From Ottelia alismoides (lineage: Eukaryota > Streptophyta > Magnoliopsida > Alismatales > Hydrocharitaceae), in NCBI GenBank assembly GCA_037367405.1, contig JAZKJV010010544.1, positions 186,001 to 250,000 of the forward strand: a stretch of 64,000 nucleotides of DNA, given 5' to 3'. The translations under genes were made by a program, and so were the position numbers. The notes below the pieces were generated by a model, which had not been told where the DNA came from, made no database searches, and was given only the letters and a program-made list of their open reading frames with translations. Every line of letters begins with the position of its first letter. The stretch's first letter is position 1. Shown here one piece after another: positions 36,101 through 42,604 of the stretch.

Positions 36101-39100
36101 GGCATGTAGAGAGAAAGAGAGAGAGACTTATGTTCTCTTGGTGTATAGAAGAGCAAAGGGGTGCCTCTCCTTTTATAGGGTTTTGGGATCCACGGATCTC
36201 AATCCATGGGACATATAAAATCAATGGATGAAATTGATTTATGTCTAATCCAATGGTCAAGATTGTTGTTGGTAAAAGCCAACAACTTGTGATTTAATTT
36301 AGATCAAATATATTTGACAAATCAAATATACAACAATCCTAAAATTAAACCAATCAAATAAGGAGACAAATTCCATGGAGATCTCAATCCCATTGGAATA
36401 TAGTGGACGGCCACTTATTTCCAAGTGGGGCAATCTCATTAAAATCTCATGAGATTGCATATCTCCATGAAATTCTCCATTATTTAATTCAATAATTTTT
36501 GTTGTGATTTATTCTTCAAAAATAATTCATAATTAATTTTGAGAATATTGCAATCTTGCCATTGGAAAATTGCGAATCACATTCACAACCCAAAATAAAA
36601 TATAATTTACATTTTTAATTAATCACACAATGTGTATCTAATACACATTAATAATTAATCAACAAATATAAATTATAATTAGCTCTCTTTAATATATTAT
36701 AAATCACATTTATAATATATTATGAATAATTGGATATTACTATCCACATTATTCATATCCATGATAATTAAATCACATTTAATCATCTTGGATCTCTTTT
36801 TCTCTTGTGCCCAAATAATATGAATCACATTCACATTATTCACATCTTTGATAATCAAATCACATTTAATTATCTAAGATAATTCTTCTTATAATATGAG
36901 TCAAATTCATATTTATTCATGATAATTAAATCACATTTAATTATTTATTTTCTCAATGCTCAGATACATATATCAACAACAGAATTATCCATGAATTCTT
37001 TCAAGGATAATGCGCTTTCTCCGCGAATACTTGGAGATAAGGACAGGGCGATTGTATTGTTCCACGTATAGTGACTTAGATATTGAGATTATATCTCAAA
37101 TCTAGATCTCGGGCCTCTCATAGATGCTTGATTAAATCAAGACCGCAAATCTAATCTTCTCATTCCATCCGAATCACATTCAGATCAATGTTCAACATTT
37201 GGATCAAGATCAGATTACTTTTCTACTGAGAGGAGTCACTTAAATCTAGACTCGTTTCATCACTCCATAGGAATGGAAGCGTCATGGTTATACAATCGTT
37301 TATGATCACATCACCCCCAGGTATTCCCAATACATGTACATCCTGCATACCGAAAGACTCGTAATAAACCCGAAGTATTAGATCAACTTTATACTGTCTA
37401 CTTCAGGGCTTTATCAGTAAGTTTCTCATTTTGATCATTGGGAGTTGGTATCGATCATATACTTTTCAAAAGCATATATCATACCTAGGTCTTGATCATA
37501 TACTTTCCAAAAGTATATATCAAATCTACAAAGTCAGTCAAGCTTCCAAAGCGAGACGACCGTGCGTACGGAATTTGATTCTTCCCAATATCTCACGAGT
37601 GAGCTCATGTCTTCCGATTCAGTAGTGAACCTGTATGATCCCTTTGAGAGATCGTATTACTCATATGCCCTTATATGCACACCAGCGCGCCGGTGTATAG
37701 ACCTTGGTTAGGTCATCAACCTATTGGTCTGCCAAATGTACATACTCAGACATATAGTAACACATCTGTCTCTGGTCAGAGGATGCGTGCCTATATCATG
37801 ACAACATACGATATAGGACTTTGGTTATCTCGATCTCGTTAAATCAACTCTTTGACCTAACGAATCTGATACCTCCGAATCTCTATTCCTATGCAGAGGA
37901 CCAGCATCAAGAGGTCGGTCAGATATCAGCCTAACTGAGAAAGGATTGCCATCTCCTACTCAGGCTGGAGATCATCCCTTAATAATCATTTGACGGTGCT
38001 TGATGAGTCCTTAATCTAACTCATTAGATATTCATCTAAGCACCAGCCTCTATGATTCAATAATTGAATCAACAGTTGTATGATCGTTAAGATGGCCATG
38101 GTACAGAACCCTAATTGTACTAAAGGACCTATTATGCAAATTATGTATTCTTCATTTCAGATTAGGGAATGATATTTGCAATAACATTTATTGCATAATG
38201 GCTCGCCGTGGGCTCGCATGTCCAACAAATATATCCGCAAGTTGATTTTTTATAAAAACGCGAAGACTGGTTCTCTCTCTATCTCAAACTGCATCTCTAA
38301 AAAAATCACAATCCATTCATTCATTAAAAAAGGGAATTAGAGGCAATCTAGATGGCGGACTTATTCTCCTAATAAAAGGGAATCAAAACATTAACTAAGA
38401 AACCAAGTTCTTTCAAAAAAGAGACAAACTAATTGATTTCTTATCTCTTGATTACACAAGTGGTTTGAGCGATAGATTTATATTCTACTTTAGCATTAAG
38501 ATCTAAAGATAACATTTCGTTTCTTGCTATCTGGACTTCTATATCATCTAGTGTCTTCAATGGTAGCATTTCAAAGACAATATGATGTTGAAAATCTGCG
38601 GGAATAGAGGAAGGTTTACCGCCTAAAAGACATGCTTCTTTAAGATTACCCAGACAATATTTCTTTTTAAAGGAGAAGACCTCTTGAGTGCCCCATGACT
38701 TCAATGCCAGGAATGTACCGCAGATGATCTTGGTCCTTAGTGGAAAATGCCTTTTGTAAGAATGCCTTGGTCTCATTTACTTGCATGTCATCATTGGTAA
38801 TAACCGTATCATCAACATATACAACAAATATAGCAATCCCTTCAGATCGTCACCTAATAAAGGCAAAGTGATCAAAAGAAATCCTCAAAAGACTGAGAGT
38901 GTCGATCTTTGCAATGAGCCTATCAAACCACGCTCTAGGCTCTGCTTGAGGTCATAGATAGCTTTTGATCAACATGTTAATTGATTGTAAAGGTTTTCTC
39001 ACTGTATTGAGATAACATCCCACCTCCGGTGAGCCACACTAAGAATATAGATATAGATATAGATATATTTATGGAAAAAGAAGCATCAATAGATCAAGGA

Positions 39101-41649
39101 AGTGTATGAACCTTCCACTCCATGGAGACAATGATATTAAATGTAGTAACAGCTTCCTTTTATTTGTCGATTTAGGCCTCAATTGCTTGGCATGAATTGA
39201 CATTTGTGTTCAATTGATGCAACTATGTATTTTTCATACTGTGCATAGTTCCTTATGTCTAAATTATTATAAATGCATGTGCTTTTTCAAGCACTGGTGA
39301 CAATTTGTAGATTTTAAGGTAAGTAGTGAAGTGACGTCTTCGATGATCATATGTGGGTACTACAAATGACTTGCACCTAGGATTTTTAATGTTCAAACTA
39401 CTATAATGGTTCAATTTCATAAGGACAAGCATTTCACTTATTCAATGAAATTCATACATTTGATTCCAATTCTCAAGCCTGGGTACACTATGATATATGG
39501 CATGCAACTGATTTTTCCGGTATGATGACAAAGAGAAGAAATTGTAAAGATCAGATTCGGAATGATCGGATTCGGAATGAAAATGCTAAGGTGGATGTGT
39601 GGACACACACGTAAAGATCGGTTTTAGAATGATGAAATCAGAAGGAAAGTTGGTGTAGCTCTGATCGAGGATAAGATGCGAGAAAACCGCTTAAGGTGGT
39701 TTGGCCATTTGCAAAGGAGGTCAGCTGATACCGGTTAGGAGATGCGAGTTTTGGGATGTTGAGTCGCCTAAGAGAGTGCGGGGACGACCCAAGAAGTGTT
39801 GGAATGAGACTATACGAAGGGATCTTAGTTAATTAGATATAAACCCAAGATTGACCCAAGATAGATCTTAATAGAGGCAAAGAATCCATATAGCCGACCT
39901 TACTTAATTGTGGGAAAAGGCTTTGTTGTTGTTGTATACAACGGGAAGAAAATAAGGAGAAAACAAAGATATTTTGATCTAAGCGTCCTATTAGAATGTG
40001 CTGAATACATTGAGGGAACAAAAACCAGTGCCAAACAATTTGTATAGTGGAACGGGAAACAACTAAATGAACTATAAGGGGGGAAATAACTATTTCCTGG
40101 AAAATACAGGGTGCTTCTACATGGTGTTTCCATGTAATTTTATATAGAACACTTCACATATAGTCACTGATTGTGGATCCATCACAGCTCATTCTCCCCA
40201 CAAGATGGAGTTCTTAAAAAGAAATGAGGGGCGCACACCACGGAGTTACAAATTACAATCCAAGTTTTTGTAAAGAGTTGACACCCTAAATGGCATACAT
40301 CCAAGATAGTATAAAAAATAAGACTTAAATTTTGCATCGTCCAGGATTCAAATAAAGCTCTCACATGAGTTGCCACATTTTCAACTACAATCCCAATAGT
40401 GTCATATCCAAGCCATAATTATATATCTCATGGGAGGGAACATCAACTTGAAGTTGCAAGCTATAGTGCCTTCCCATGGGATAAACCAGAGTATGATGTG
40501 GCACGATGGGGAGGATGGTTCAAACAATGAGTATAATTAGGCTTTTCAAATATTAAAAGTTGAGGTAGCATAAAGAGCATGCATATTTAAAAAAACATGG
40601 ATGATAAAGTCAAAAAGGCTAATCCTCATGGTCAAATAAGCTCGCAATATAAAACATGCATAGACCAAGTTCACAATTAGGTCCAGAAAAGCACATTGAA
40701 AACAGATAGACAAACACAAGCACCATCATGCTCAAAACTTGCCTTCTCTTTAAAATAATTTGGTATAACACTCCCGTGCTAATAATGTTTAGGTTCTTTA
40801 AAATCTGATATGAAGGAGCATCCACATAGGCAAAAATGTAGTACTGCAAGACACATTTGCAATCCATCAGAATTAGGTTGAAAAATAGAGTTACAAATGC
40901 ATTTAACAGAAACCCACCTGTAACAAATTCTTGACGAGATAGAGAGCAGCTGGAATTGGATAGACTTTCACTTCATCAACAGTTGTTCTTAATCTGAAAA
41001 GCGCAGTAGTCCACATAAAATGACATTTTCATGTTTTTTTTAACTGGTAAACCTGGAGGTTATCTGATCCAGGATACCTCTTCTATACGTTGTTAAGTTG
41101 GTCAGCAGAGTCTATTGCCTTGATGGGAAATATTATAAAATATGCTCTCTCAAGAAAATAAATGACTCAAATGGCAACCAAATTCAGCTACACTTACACA
41201 AAGGAGCTTACGTGTTATCATCAGTTACGCCATTATTATGCCAGATCCTAACAAGAGTGGCAAGAGACAAAGCACATTTTAACGCCTCTACCTAGTCCAG
41301 CATTGAACAAGGGATCAAAAACTTTATTCAAGGTGCAACTTTTAAAAACTACTGGATTCTTACACAGATATGATCGCTGGAAAAAAACATACTACATGAG
41401 ATTGAGAAGATTACATGGTCTTTACCGAGAAATTAGCAGTTGTGACACTATATTCATACTTTCCAGCTCTCTTGGACCAGACAATCAAAATTGCCTGTGA
41501 ACTGGTAAGTAGCGTTAAGGCTAGAGTGACAATAGTCCTGGCAGGAATGTGATTGGTTAGAGAGAGCCGGCTCAAAAATGAAATTCCTAGGAAATTTGCC
41601 ATTCTTACTTCACTTTCCACTTGGATGGCTCGGTGGTGGTGGGCATCAT
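6116..41649 (-). CDS. CMP-sialic acid transporter-like nucleotide-sugar transporter (UTR6/CSTLP type), 11 coding exons, 3' end missing
   Basis: Eleven minus-strand exons splice in frame: 41649-41609, 41537-41426, 41291-41212, 40993-40918, 40843-40743, 7569-7498, 6830-6782, 6669-6628, 6509-6388, 6297-6238, 6164-6116. They total 804 bp (268 codons) with every junction phase matching. The product reads as a plant nucleotide-sugar transporter of the Nuc_sug_transp family (multi-pass Golgi membrane antiporter). Family blocks seen in order are [97 protein letters not shown] and [13 protein letters not shown]. The known family continues for about 50 more residues, starting VYSTS; that exon is not between 1 and 6115. 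The sialic-acid name is historical, and the plant substrate cannot be read from sequence. Intact phases argue for a living gene, but the missing 3' exon and unclear start keep this open. Confidence 0.88.
6238..6297 (-). CDS. Transporter coding exon 10
   Basis: 60 bp reading [19 protein letters not shown]. The acceptor is TTCCAG and the donor GTATCA. The Ser codon is split AG|T with exon 11. Confidence 0.92.
   Translation of the reverse strand, partial: GFLSWIFVNYYHHDFQSCT
6388..6509 (-). CDS. Transporter coding exon 9
   Basis: 122 bp starting [20 protein letters not shown] and ending AVAEK across the splice. It covers the cytosolic basic motif KKRPSRN and the next helix. The acceptor is ATGCAG and the donor GTAAGC. 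Confidence 0.93.
6628..6669 (-). CDS. Transporter coding exon 8
   Basis: 42 bp, exactly 14 codons: [14 protein letters not shown], near-invariant in the clade. The acceptor is TTATAG. The donor GTTTGC is weak. It is too short to be found by ORF length and is recognised by sequence and phase. Confidence 0.9.
6782..6830 (-). CDS. Transporter coding exon 7
   Basis: 49 bp reading [16 protein letters not shown]. The acceptor is TTTGCAG and the donor GTGAGT. The residues match the family loop just before the helix that carries [11 protein letters not shown]. Confidence 0.9.
6990..7265 (+). mobile_element. RTE-type LINE 3' relic in transporter intron 6
   Basis: Translation gives [40 protein letters not shown] and TRPKKC. 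This aligns by eye with the C-terminal tail of plant RTE LINEs ([32 protein letters not shown]) seen better preserved at 25.98-26.17 kb. It is heavily diverged and 5'-truncated. Confidence 0.7.
7498..7569 (-). CDS. Transporter coding exon 6
   Basis: 72 bp reading [20 protein letters not shown] and then LNPS, a diagnostic block of this transporter clade. The acceptor is TATCAG and the donor GTAAGC. Phases match exon 5, 33 kb away, and exon 7. Confidence 0.92.
7586..8363. other. Intron sequence, nothing recognised
   Basis: AT-rich, with poly-A tracts. No coding or repeat signature was identified. Confidence 0.4.
8369..8513 (+). repeat. 5' LTR of Copia copy 1
   Basis: 145 bp, TG...CA, with the TATA-like TTATATAAGAGAGCCC at about 8455-8470. 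The primer site follows directly. Confidence 0.93.
9015..9920 (+). pseudogene. Copia copy 1 gag
   Basis: Two open pieces, 9015-9239 and 9270-9920, are separated by a stop. Copia gag (UBN2-like) features are [33 protein letters not shown] and LQHDIF. The zinc knuckle reads [14 protein letters not shown], so the final Cys of C-X2-C-X4-H-X4-C is replaced by Arg. A one-stop interruption plus the lost ligand indicate decay. Confidence 0.9.
10070..11000 (+). pseudogene. Copia copy 1 protease and integrase remnants
   Basis: The protease box appears at about 10081-10120 as IMDS followed by a stop where DSGA is expected. Integrase follows: [15 protein letters not shown], then a frameshift, [26 protein letters not shown] and [11 protein letters not shown], which retain catalytic acidic positions. 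A stop at about 10990 ends the segment. Confidence 0.85.
11862..13314 (+). pseudogene. Copia copy 1 reverse transcriptase and RNase H
   Basis: RT motifs are [31 protein letters not shown] and [12 protein letters not shown] (YVDD kept, about 12389-12420). RNase H follows with a frameshifted [33 protein letters not shown] and QTANMFTKA before the polypurine tract. Stops at about 12188 and 12526 and several frame changes inactivate it. Confidence 0.9.
13384..13530 (+). repeat. 3' LTR of Copia copy 1
   Basis: 147 bp. It matches the 5' LTR and is preceded by the polypurine tract and followed by CACAA. Its last bases (CCAAA) have drifted from the canonical CA. Confidence 0.9.
13536..15111. other. 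Intron sequence with a possible MITE and a short direct repeat
   Basis: About 13920-14270 has a GGGATAA-rich sequence (GGATAAGGGATAAATGGG, CCCTTATC) that may be a degraded MITE; boundaries are not clear. At about 14551 and 14639 a roughly 45-bp unit (ACTCAAGCGYAACATGARGT, then a CACCTC...GAGGTGA palindrome) is repeated. No gene recognised. Confidence 0.4.
15112..15494. mobile_element. MULE-like MITE, family member 1
   Basis: Ends GGGGTTGGGGAGTATGCA and (reverse complement) GGGGATTGATGAGTATGCA form imperfect TIRs. The interior (TCACCATATATCACCATG, ATTTTAACGGT, TGTTTGTTTTACA) closely matches that of the MULE at 28119-28783. No clear 9-bp TSD remains here. Confidence 0.7.
15560..16029 (-). mobile_element. 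L1-type LINE zf-RVT relic
   Basis: Minus-strand pieces [30 protein letters not shown] and [15 protein letters not shown] follow the zinc-binding region of plant LINE ORF2. The RTE LINE at 16041-26301 was inserted beside or within it. The continuation beyond 26312 is plausible but weak. Confidence 0.65.
16198..16570 (+). pseudogene. RTE LINE leader and endonuclease N-terminus
   Basis: The leader contains a 39-bp motif twice (about 16307-16345 and 16388-16426: GATGTAGTYCAAAATTTGCA then AGGGTTCKCGCATGA), 81 bp apart. The endonuclease then begins [20 protein letters not shown], with the Asn-Trp-Asn start typical of EN. It is truncated by the TIR element. Confidence 0.85.
16775..16916 (-). repeat. 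3' LTR of Copia copy 2
   Basis: 142 bp, differing from the 5' LTR at about ten sites by eye. The terminal CA has become CG on the element strand. Confidence 0.9.
17000..18432 (-). pseudogene. Copia copy 2 reverse transcriptase and RNase H
   Basis: [20 protein letters not shown] opens RT. After a frameshift near 18130 come [14 protein letters not shown] and [13 protein letters not shown], with YVDD intact. RNase H has [31 protein letters not shown] and [16 protein letters not shown], where a single stop at 17111 interrupts a reading that otherwise continues to about 16960. Confidence 0.92.
18429..20023 (-). pseudogene. Copia copy 2 integrase and linker
   Basis: The GAG-pre-integrase segment ([20 protein letters not shown]) is followed by the integrase core ([26 protein letters not shown]) and a QQNGV block around 19320 in a shifted frame. 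A Pro-rich linker ([20 protein letters not shown]) follows at about 18760-18850. At least three frame changes. Confidence 0.88.
20060..20508 (-). pseudogene. Copia copy 2 protease region
   Basis: Contains [14 protein letters not shown] (about 20140-20181) with the catalytic DSGA intact, unlike copy 1. A stop follows in the GTHSPIIG stretch near 20054. Confidence 0.88.
20411..21193 (-). pseudogene. Copia copy 2 gag
   Basis: 260 residues open from Met at 21193. Motifs are [50 protein letters not shown] and a GRG-rich tail. The frame is lost inside the zinc knuckle (CTYYRRIG, then [13 protein letters not shown] in another frame), so gag and pol are now disconnected. Confidence 0.92.
21618..21759 (-). 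repeat. 5' LTR of Copia copy 2
   Basis: 142 bp. On the minus strand it runs TGTAGAAG...CCCAACA and abuts the initiator-tRNA primer site. Confidence 0.92.
23207..23725 (+). pseudogene. RTE LINE endonuclease, C-terminal part
   Basis: Continues from ETKW into [16 protein letters not shown], the Asp/His-bearing [20 protein letters not shown], and [11 protein letters not shown]. These match the EN domain of plant RTE LINEs often annotated as craniofacial-development-protein-2-like. It stops at about 23722. Confidence 0.85.
23944..24225. mobile_element. Inverted tandem pair of Tourist/PIF-like MITEs inside the LINE
   Basis: Two MITE copies (23944-24087 and 24089-24225), each with ends AGGGTTCGTTTGGTTGCAGG and complement. 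Their inner parts (ACAGTTTACTATTCACCCAG and complement) are in opposite orientation, so copy two is an inversion of copy one. The flanking 3-bp TTT (23941-23943 and 24226-24228) fits a PIF/Harbinger-type target. Removal rejoins the LINE reading DLF-GIVAE. Confidence 0.85.
24226..26170 (+). pseudogene. RTE LINE reverse transcriptase and C-terminal tail
   Basis: Pieces in order: [34 protein letters not shown], a stop at about 24911, [54 protein letters not shown] (FADD at 25504-25515), then a frameshift near 25700 and [31 protein letters not shown] short internal duplication (GACATGTCACAT at 25447 and 25463) interrupts the RT. Confidence 0.88.
26313..26839. other. Possible LTR remnant of the interrupted Copia
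   Basis: Runs just beyond the 3' end of the Copia pol fragment at 26840-26990. Repeated phrases (GATCTCTACAATCTCC, AATATTCCACAAGATCTACG, GATCTCATGGGGATATTC) resemble a Copia LTR, but no second LTR was found. Confidence 0.35.
26840..26990 (-). pseudogene. Copia pol 3' end, part 2 (split by the 11.2-kb element)
   Basis: Reads [20 protein letters not shown] then NDYVSTEE, the terminal ADIFTK-type block of Copia RNase H. Joined to 38228 it continues NQLADI-FTTTL, which shows that the 11.2-kb element inserted here. Confidence 0.85.
28119..28783. mobile_element. MULE-like MITE, family member 2, in the 3' LTR
   Basis: A 9-bp target duplication TATTATGAA at 28110-28118 and 28784-28792 fits Mutator. 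TIRs of about 65 bp: GGGGTTGGGGAAGCTGCACC outward, with GGCCGGGTGTAGCTAG and GCACCCGGCCATTTTT arms. The interior matches 15112-15494. It contains the LINE fragment 28415-28679. The 5' LTR at 36721 shows the empty site. Confidence 0.92.
28415..28679 (+). mobile_element. 5'-truncated LINE tail inside the MULE
   Basis: The target duplication AAGTAAATAAAC is at 28403-28414 and 28680-28691. The end is TTTAATAAATTTGGGGCGAG, GTGCGTCCCCCG, then poly-A, like plant LINE 3' ends. Its 5' part is a 60-bp tandem duplication (28416 and 28476: TGCTCATTTCGGCATCCCGT). Confidence 0.85.
30304..35584 (-). pseudogene. Decayed internal region of the 11.2-kb Copia
   Basis: RT is recognisable at about 31400-31020 ([29 protein letters not shown]) and the RT tail/RNase H at about 30990-30780 ([25 protein letters not shown]). 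Each needs frame changes and contains stops. Gag, PR and IN could not be placed with confidence between 31.4 and 35.58 kb. Short plus-strand open frames here are chance. Confidence 0.75.
35598..38227 (-). repeat. 5' LTR of the 11.2-kb Copia
   Basis: 2630 bp. On the element strand it begins TGTTGGACATGCGAGCCC and ends ATATCCTTCA. It matches 26991-30291 apart from the 674-bp MULE plus TSD in the other copy. Confidence 0.92.
38228..39040 (-). pseudogene. Copia pol fragment, part 1 (RT to RNase H)
   Basis: RT pieces [17 protein letters not shown] (about 38844-38794) and [14 protein letters not shown] sequence near 38960-38920, then RNase [20 protein letters not shown] (about 38500-38444) and NQLADI at the border of the 11.2-kb element. 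It continues at 26990-26840. It is 5'-truncated near 39040, next to a (GATATA) microsatellite at 39044-39066. Confidence 0.82.
39540..39938 (+). mobile_element. RTE-type LINE 3' fragment
   Basis: Shares the 3' end of the full RTE at 26 kb: [39 protein letters not shown], and GTTGTTGTTG at 39927-39936. A short duplication (GATTCGGAATGA at 39552 and 39565) marks the 5' truncation point. No target duplication identified. Confidence 0.88.
39939..40741. other. Donor-side intron sequence, nothing recognised
   Basis: The 5' end of the giant intron (minus strand). No transposon or exon signature found. Confidence 0.4.
40743..40843 (-). CDS. Transporter coding exon 5, followed by a GC donor
   Basis: 101 bp reading [20 protein letters not shown] and then [13 protein letters not shown], a highly conserved family block. 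The exon ends in AG and is followed by GCAAGT, so the donor is GC rather than GT (AG|GCAAGT, the usual GC-donor consensus). Joining AG to the A that opens exon 6 restores Arg before LTEIQW. The nearest GT, 4 bp downstream, would break the frame. Confidence 0.92.
40918..40993 (-). CDS. Transporter coding exon 4
   Basis: 76 bp reading [20 protein letters not shown] and then KNLLQ, the third helix region. The acceptor is TTTTCAG and the donor GTGGGT. It sits 218 bp after exon 3 and 74 bp before exon 5. Confidence 0.92.
41212..41291 (-). CDS. Transporter coding exon 3
   Basis: 80 bp reading [20 protein letters not shown] and then GVTDDN, the second membrane helix and following loop of the family. 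The acceptor is ACTAG and the donor GTAAGC. Confidence 0.9.
41426..41537 (-). CDS. Transporter coding exon 2
   Basis: 112 bp, phase-matched on both sides. It encodes the first hydrophobic helix and the family signature [20 protein letters not shown], ending in ANFS. The acceptor is TGCCAG and the donor GTAAAG. The upstream intron is only 71 bp. Confidence 0.92.
41609..41649 (-). CDS. Transporter coding exon 1 (N-terminus as supported)
   Basis: Thirteen codons plus two bases, beginning at a double Met (41649-41644) and reading [13 protein letters not shown], then donor GTAAGA. The SKWK motif just before the first membrane segment is typical of the family. Similarity seems to continue upstream (KDLSNN and, further out, QES), but an in-frame TAG at 41706-41704 interrupts it. 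I therefore place the start at the Met pair. The exon may really begin near a TTTCAG acceptor at about 41722. Confidence 0.6.
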
Positions 41650-41879
41650 GTTGTTGGAGAGATCTTTAGTGTGTTGATGGTCAAGCAGAAGATGAATGCA
41701 TTTCTATAACTTGCTTTCCTGCTGAAATTGGGAACATTTGCAAATCCCTGAGAAAAACCGAACATGGAAACACGTCATTCGAGCTCTTGTCCTGATTTTA
41801 AATAGACAAAAATTGCAAACGTGCGTTGGTCTCAGAATAATATCAGGAAAAGATGAAAAGCCAATGGACGATTAGTAAA

Positions 41880-42604
41880 TAATAGTAACTAGAGATATTT
41901 TTATAGTATAGTACTGTTTTTACAATTTATGTTTCTTTCTTCTACATTATCATCTAATTTACTCTTTGGATCTCTCCATATATAAGAGAGCCGTAGGGTT
42001 CCTTGAGCAATAGATTATCTGTTTCTCTCAACACGGTATAGAGCAGTGGTCCTAGATCAGAGCTCTCTTGCCCAAAAACCCTACCCCACCCGCTGCCTCT
42101 CACTATCTCGCTTGTTACTGTGTGGTGCAGCACCCTAGACCGCTCTAGCGGCTCTCGCTGCCCTCCCAGCGGCACTTCGGCCGTTCCACGTCGTTGCAGC
42201 CACCTGCAGCAGCACTCCAGGCCGCTACAGCGGTCTCCTCTCCCGCTGCAGCCTGCAGGTGGCTGGTACTATCACAAGAAGCCCCCCAACGGCTGTTGCT
42301 GCTACGTCGGGTGCACCCTCGGCCCGTTGCCATCTCCAAGGGCTTTGAGAACGTGATCGTGTGATCACAACGGTCTGATTTGGTGTCTTGTGGGTGATTT
42401 TCATATTCGTAAATCACATGTTTGTGTGAGACACCTTATAAAAAGAATGGGAATGGTTGCATTTTGAGTCTACACATGCAACCACTTCCCTATATGTCGG
42501 TGTAGACAAAATTCTTTGGTCGACAAACCTTGGTCTTTGGATCCGGCAATATGTCAGAAAGCAAAGTCGATATCCCAACCACATGCGCTTTTTGAGGTCA
42601 GCGC
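41880..42604 (+). mobile_element. 5' end of a third short-LTR Copia (LTR, leader, gag start)
   Basis: The LTR-like stretch has ATATATAAGAGAGCCGTAGG, a mutated primer site CGGTATAGAGCA (about 42033) and the family's leader. It then reads MSESKVDIPTTCAF from about 42550, the gag start of copy 2. The element breaks off at about 42604, where a different Copia's RT begins. Confidence 0.78.

Larger units (their letters stand above)
26991..38227 (-). mobile_element. 11.2-kb Copia (TNT1-like) with 2.6-kb LTRs, TSD AATAT
   Basis: LTRs are 35598-38227 (5') and 26991-30291 (3', enlarged by a MULE). The target duplication AATAT is at 26986-26990 and 38228-38232. The primer site TGGTATCAGAG lies at 35595-35585 on the minus strand, and the polypurine stretch CTAGTGGGAGAT sits just inside the 3' LTR (30292-30303). 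The internal 5.3 kb is heavily decayed but recognisable as Copia: [35 protein letters not shown] (YVDD changed to NVDN), [19 protein letters not shown]. The LTRs look well conserved relative to the coding part. Confidence 0.92.
7570..40742 (-). other. Giant GC-AG intron (33,173 bp) of the transporter gene
   Basis: The interval lies between the exon 5 donor (GC at 40742-40741) and the exon 6 acceptor (AG at 7571-7570, after a T-rich tract). Other introns of this gene are 71-667 bp. Most of the length is made of transposons listed separately: two short-LTR Copias, a split RTE LINE, an 11.2-kb Copia and MITEs. No other host exon was recognised inside it. Confidence 0.85.

Noticed and set aside
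26991..38227. Two independent solo LTRs at 27-30.3 and 35.6-38.2 kb
   Set aside because: They share one outer TSD (AATAT), with a primer site and polypurine tract on the inner sides, so they are the two ends of one element.
38441..38776. 111-residue minus-strand frame as a host gene
   Set aside because: Its end ([15 protein letters not shown]) is Copia RNase H and the flanking frames are Copia RT, so it is part of a transposon.
40738..40742. GT donor 4 bp inside the GC donor of exon 5
   Set aside because: Using it adds four bases and breaks the frame with exon 6, whereas the GC donor restores the conserved Arg-Leu-Thr.
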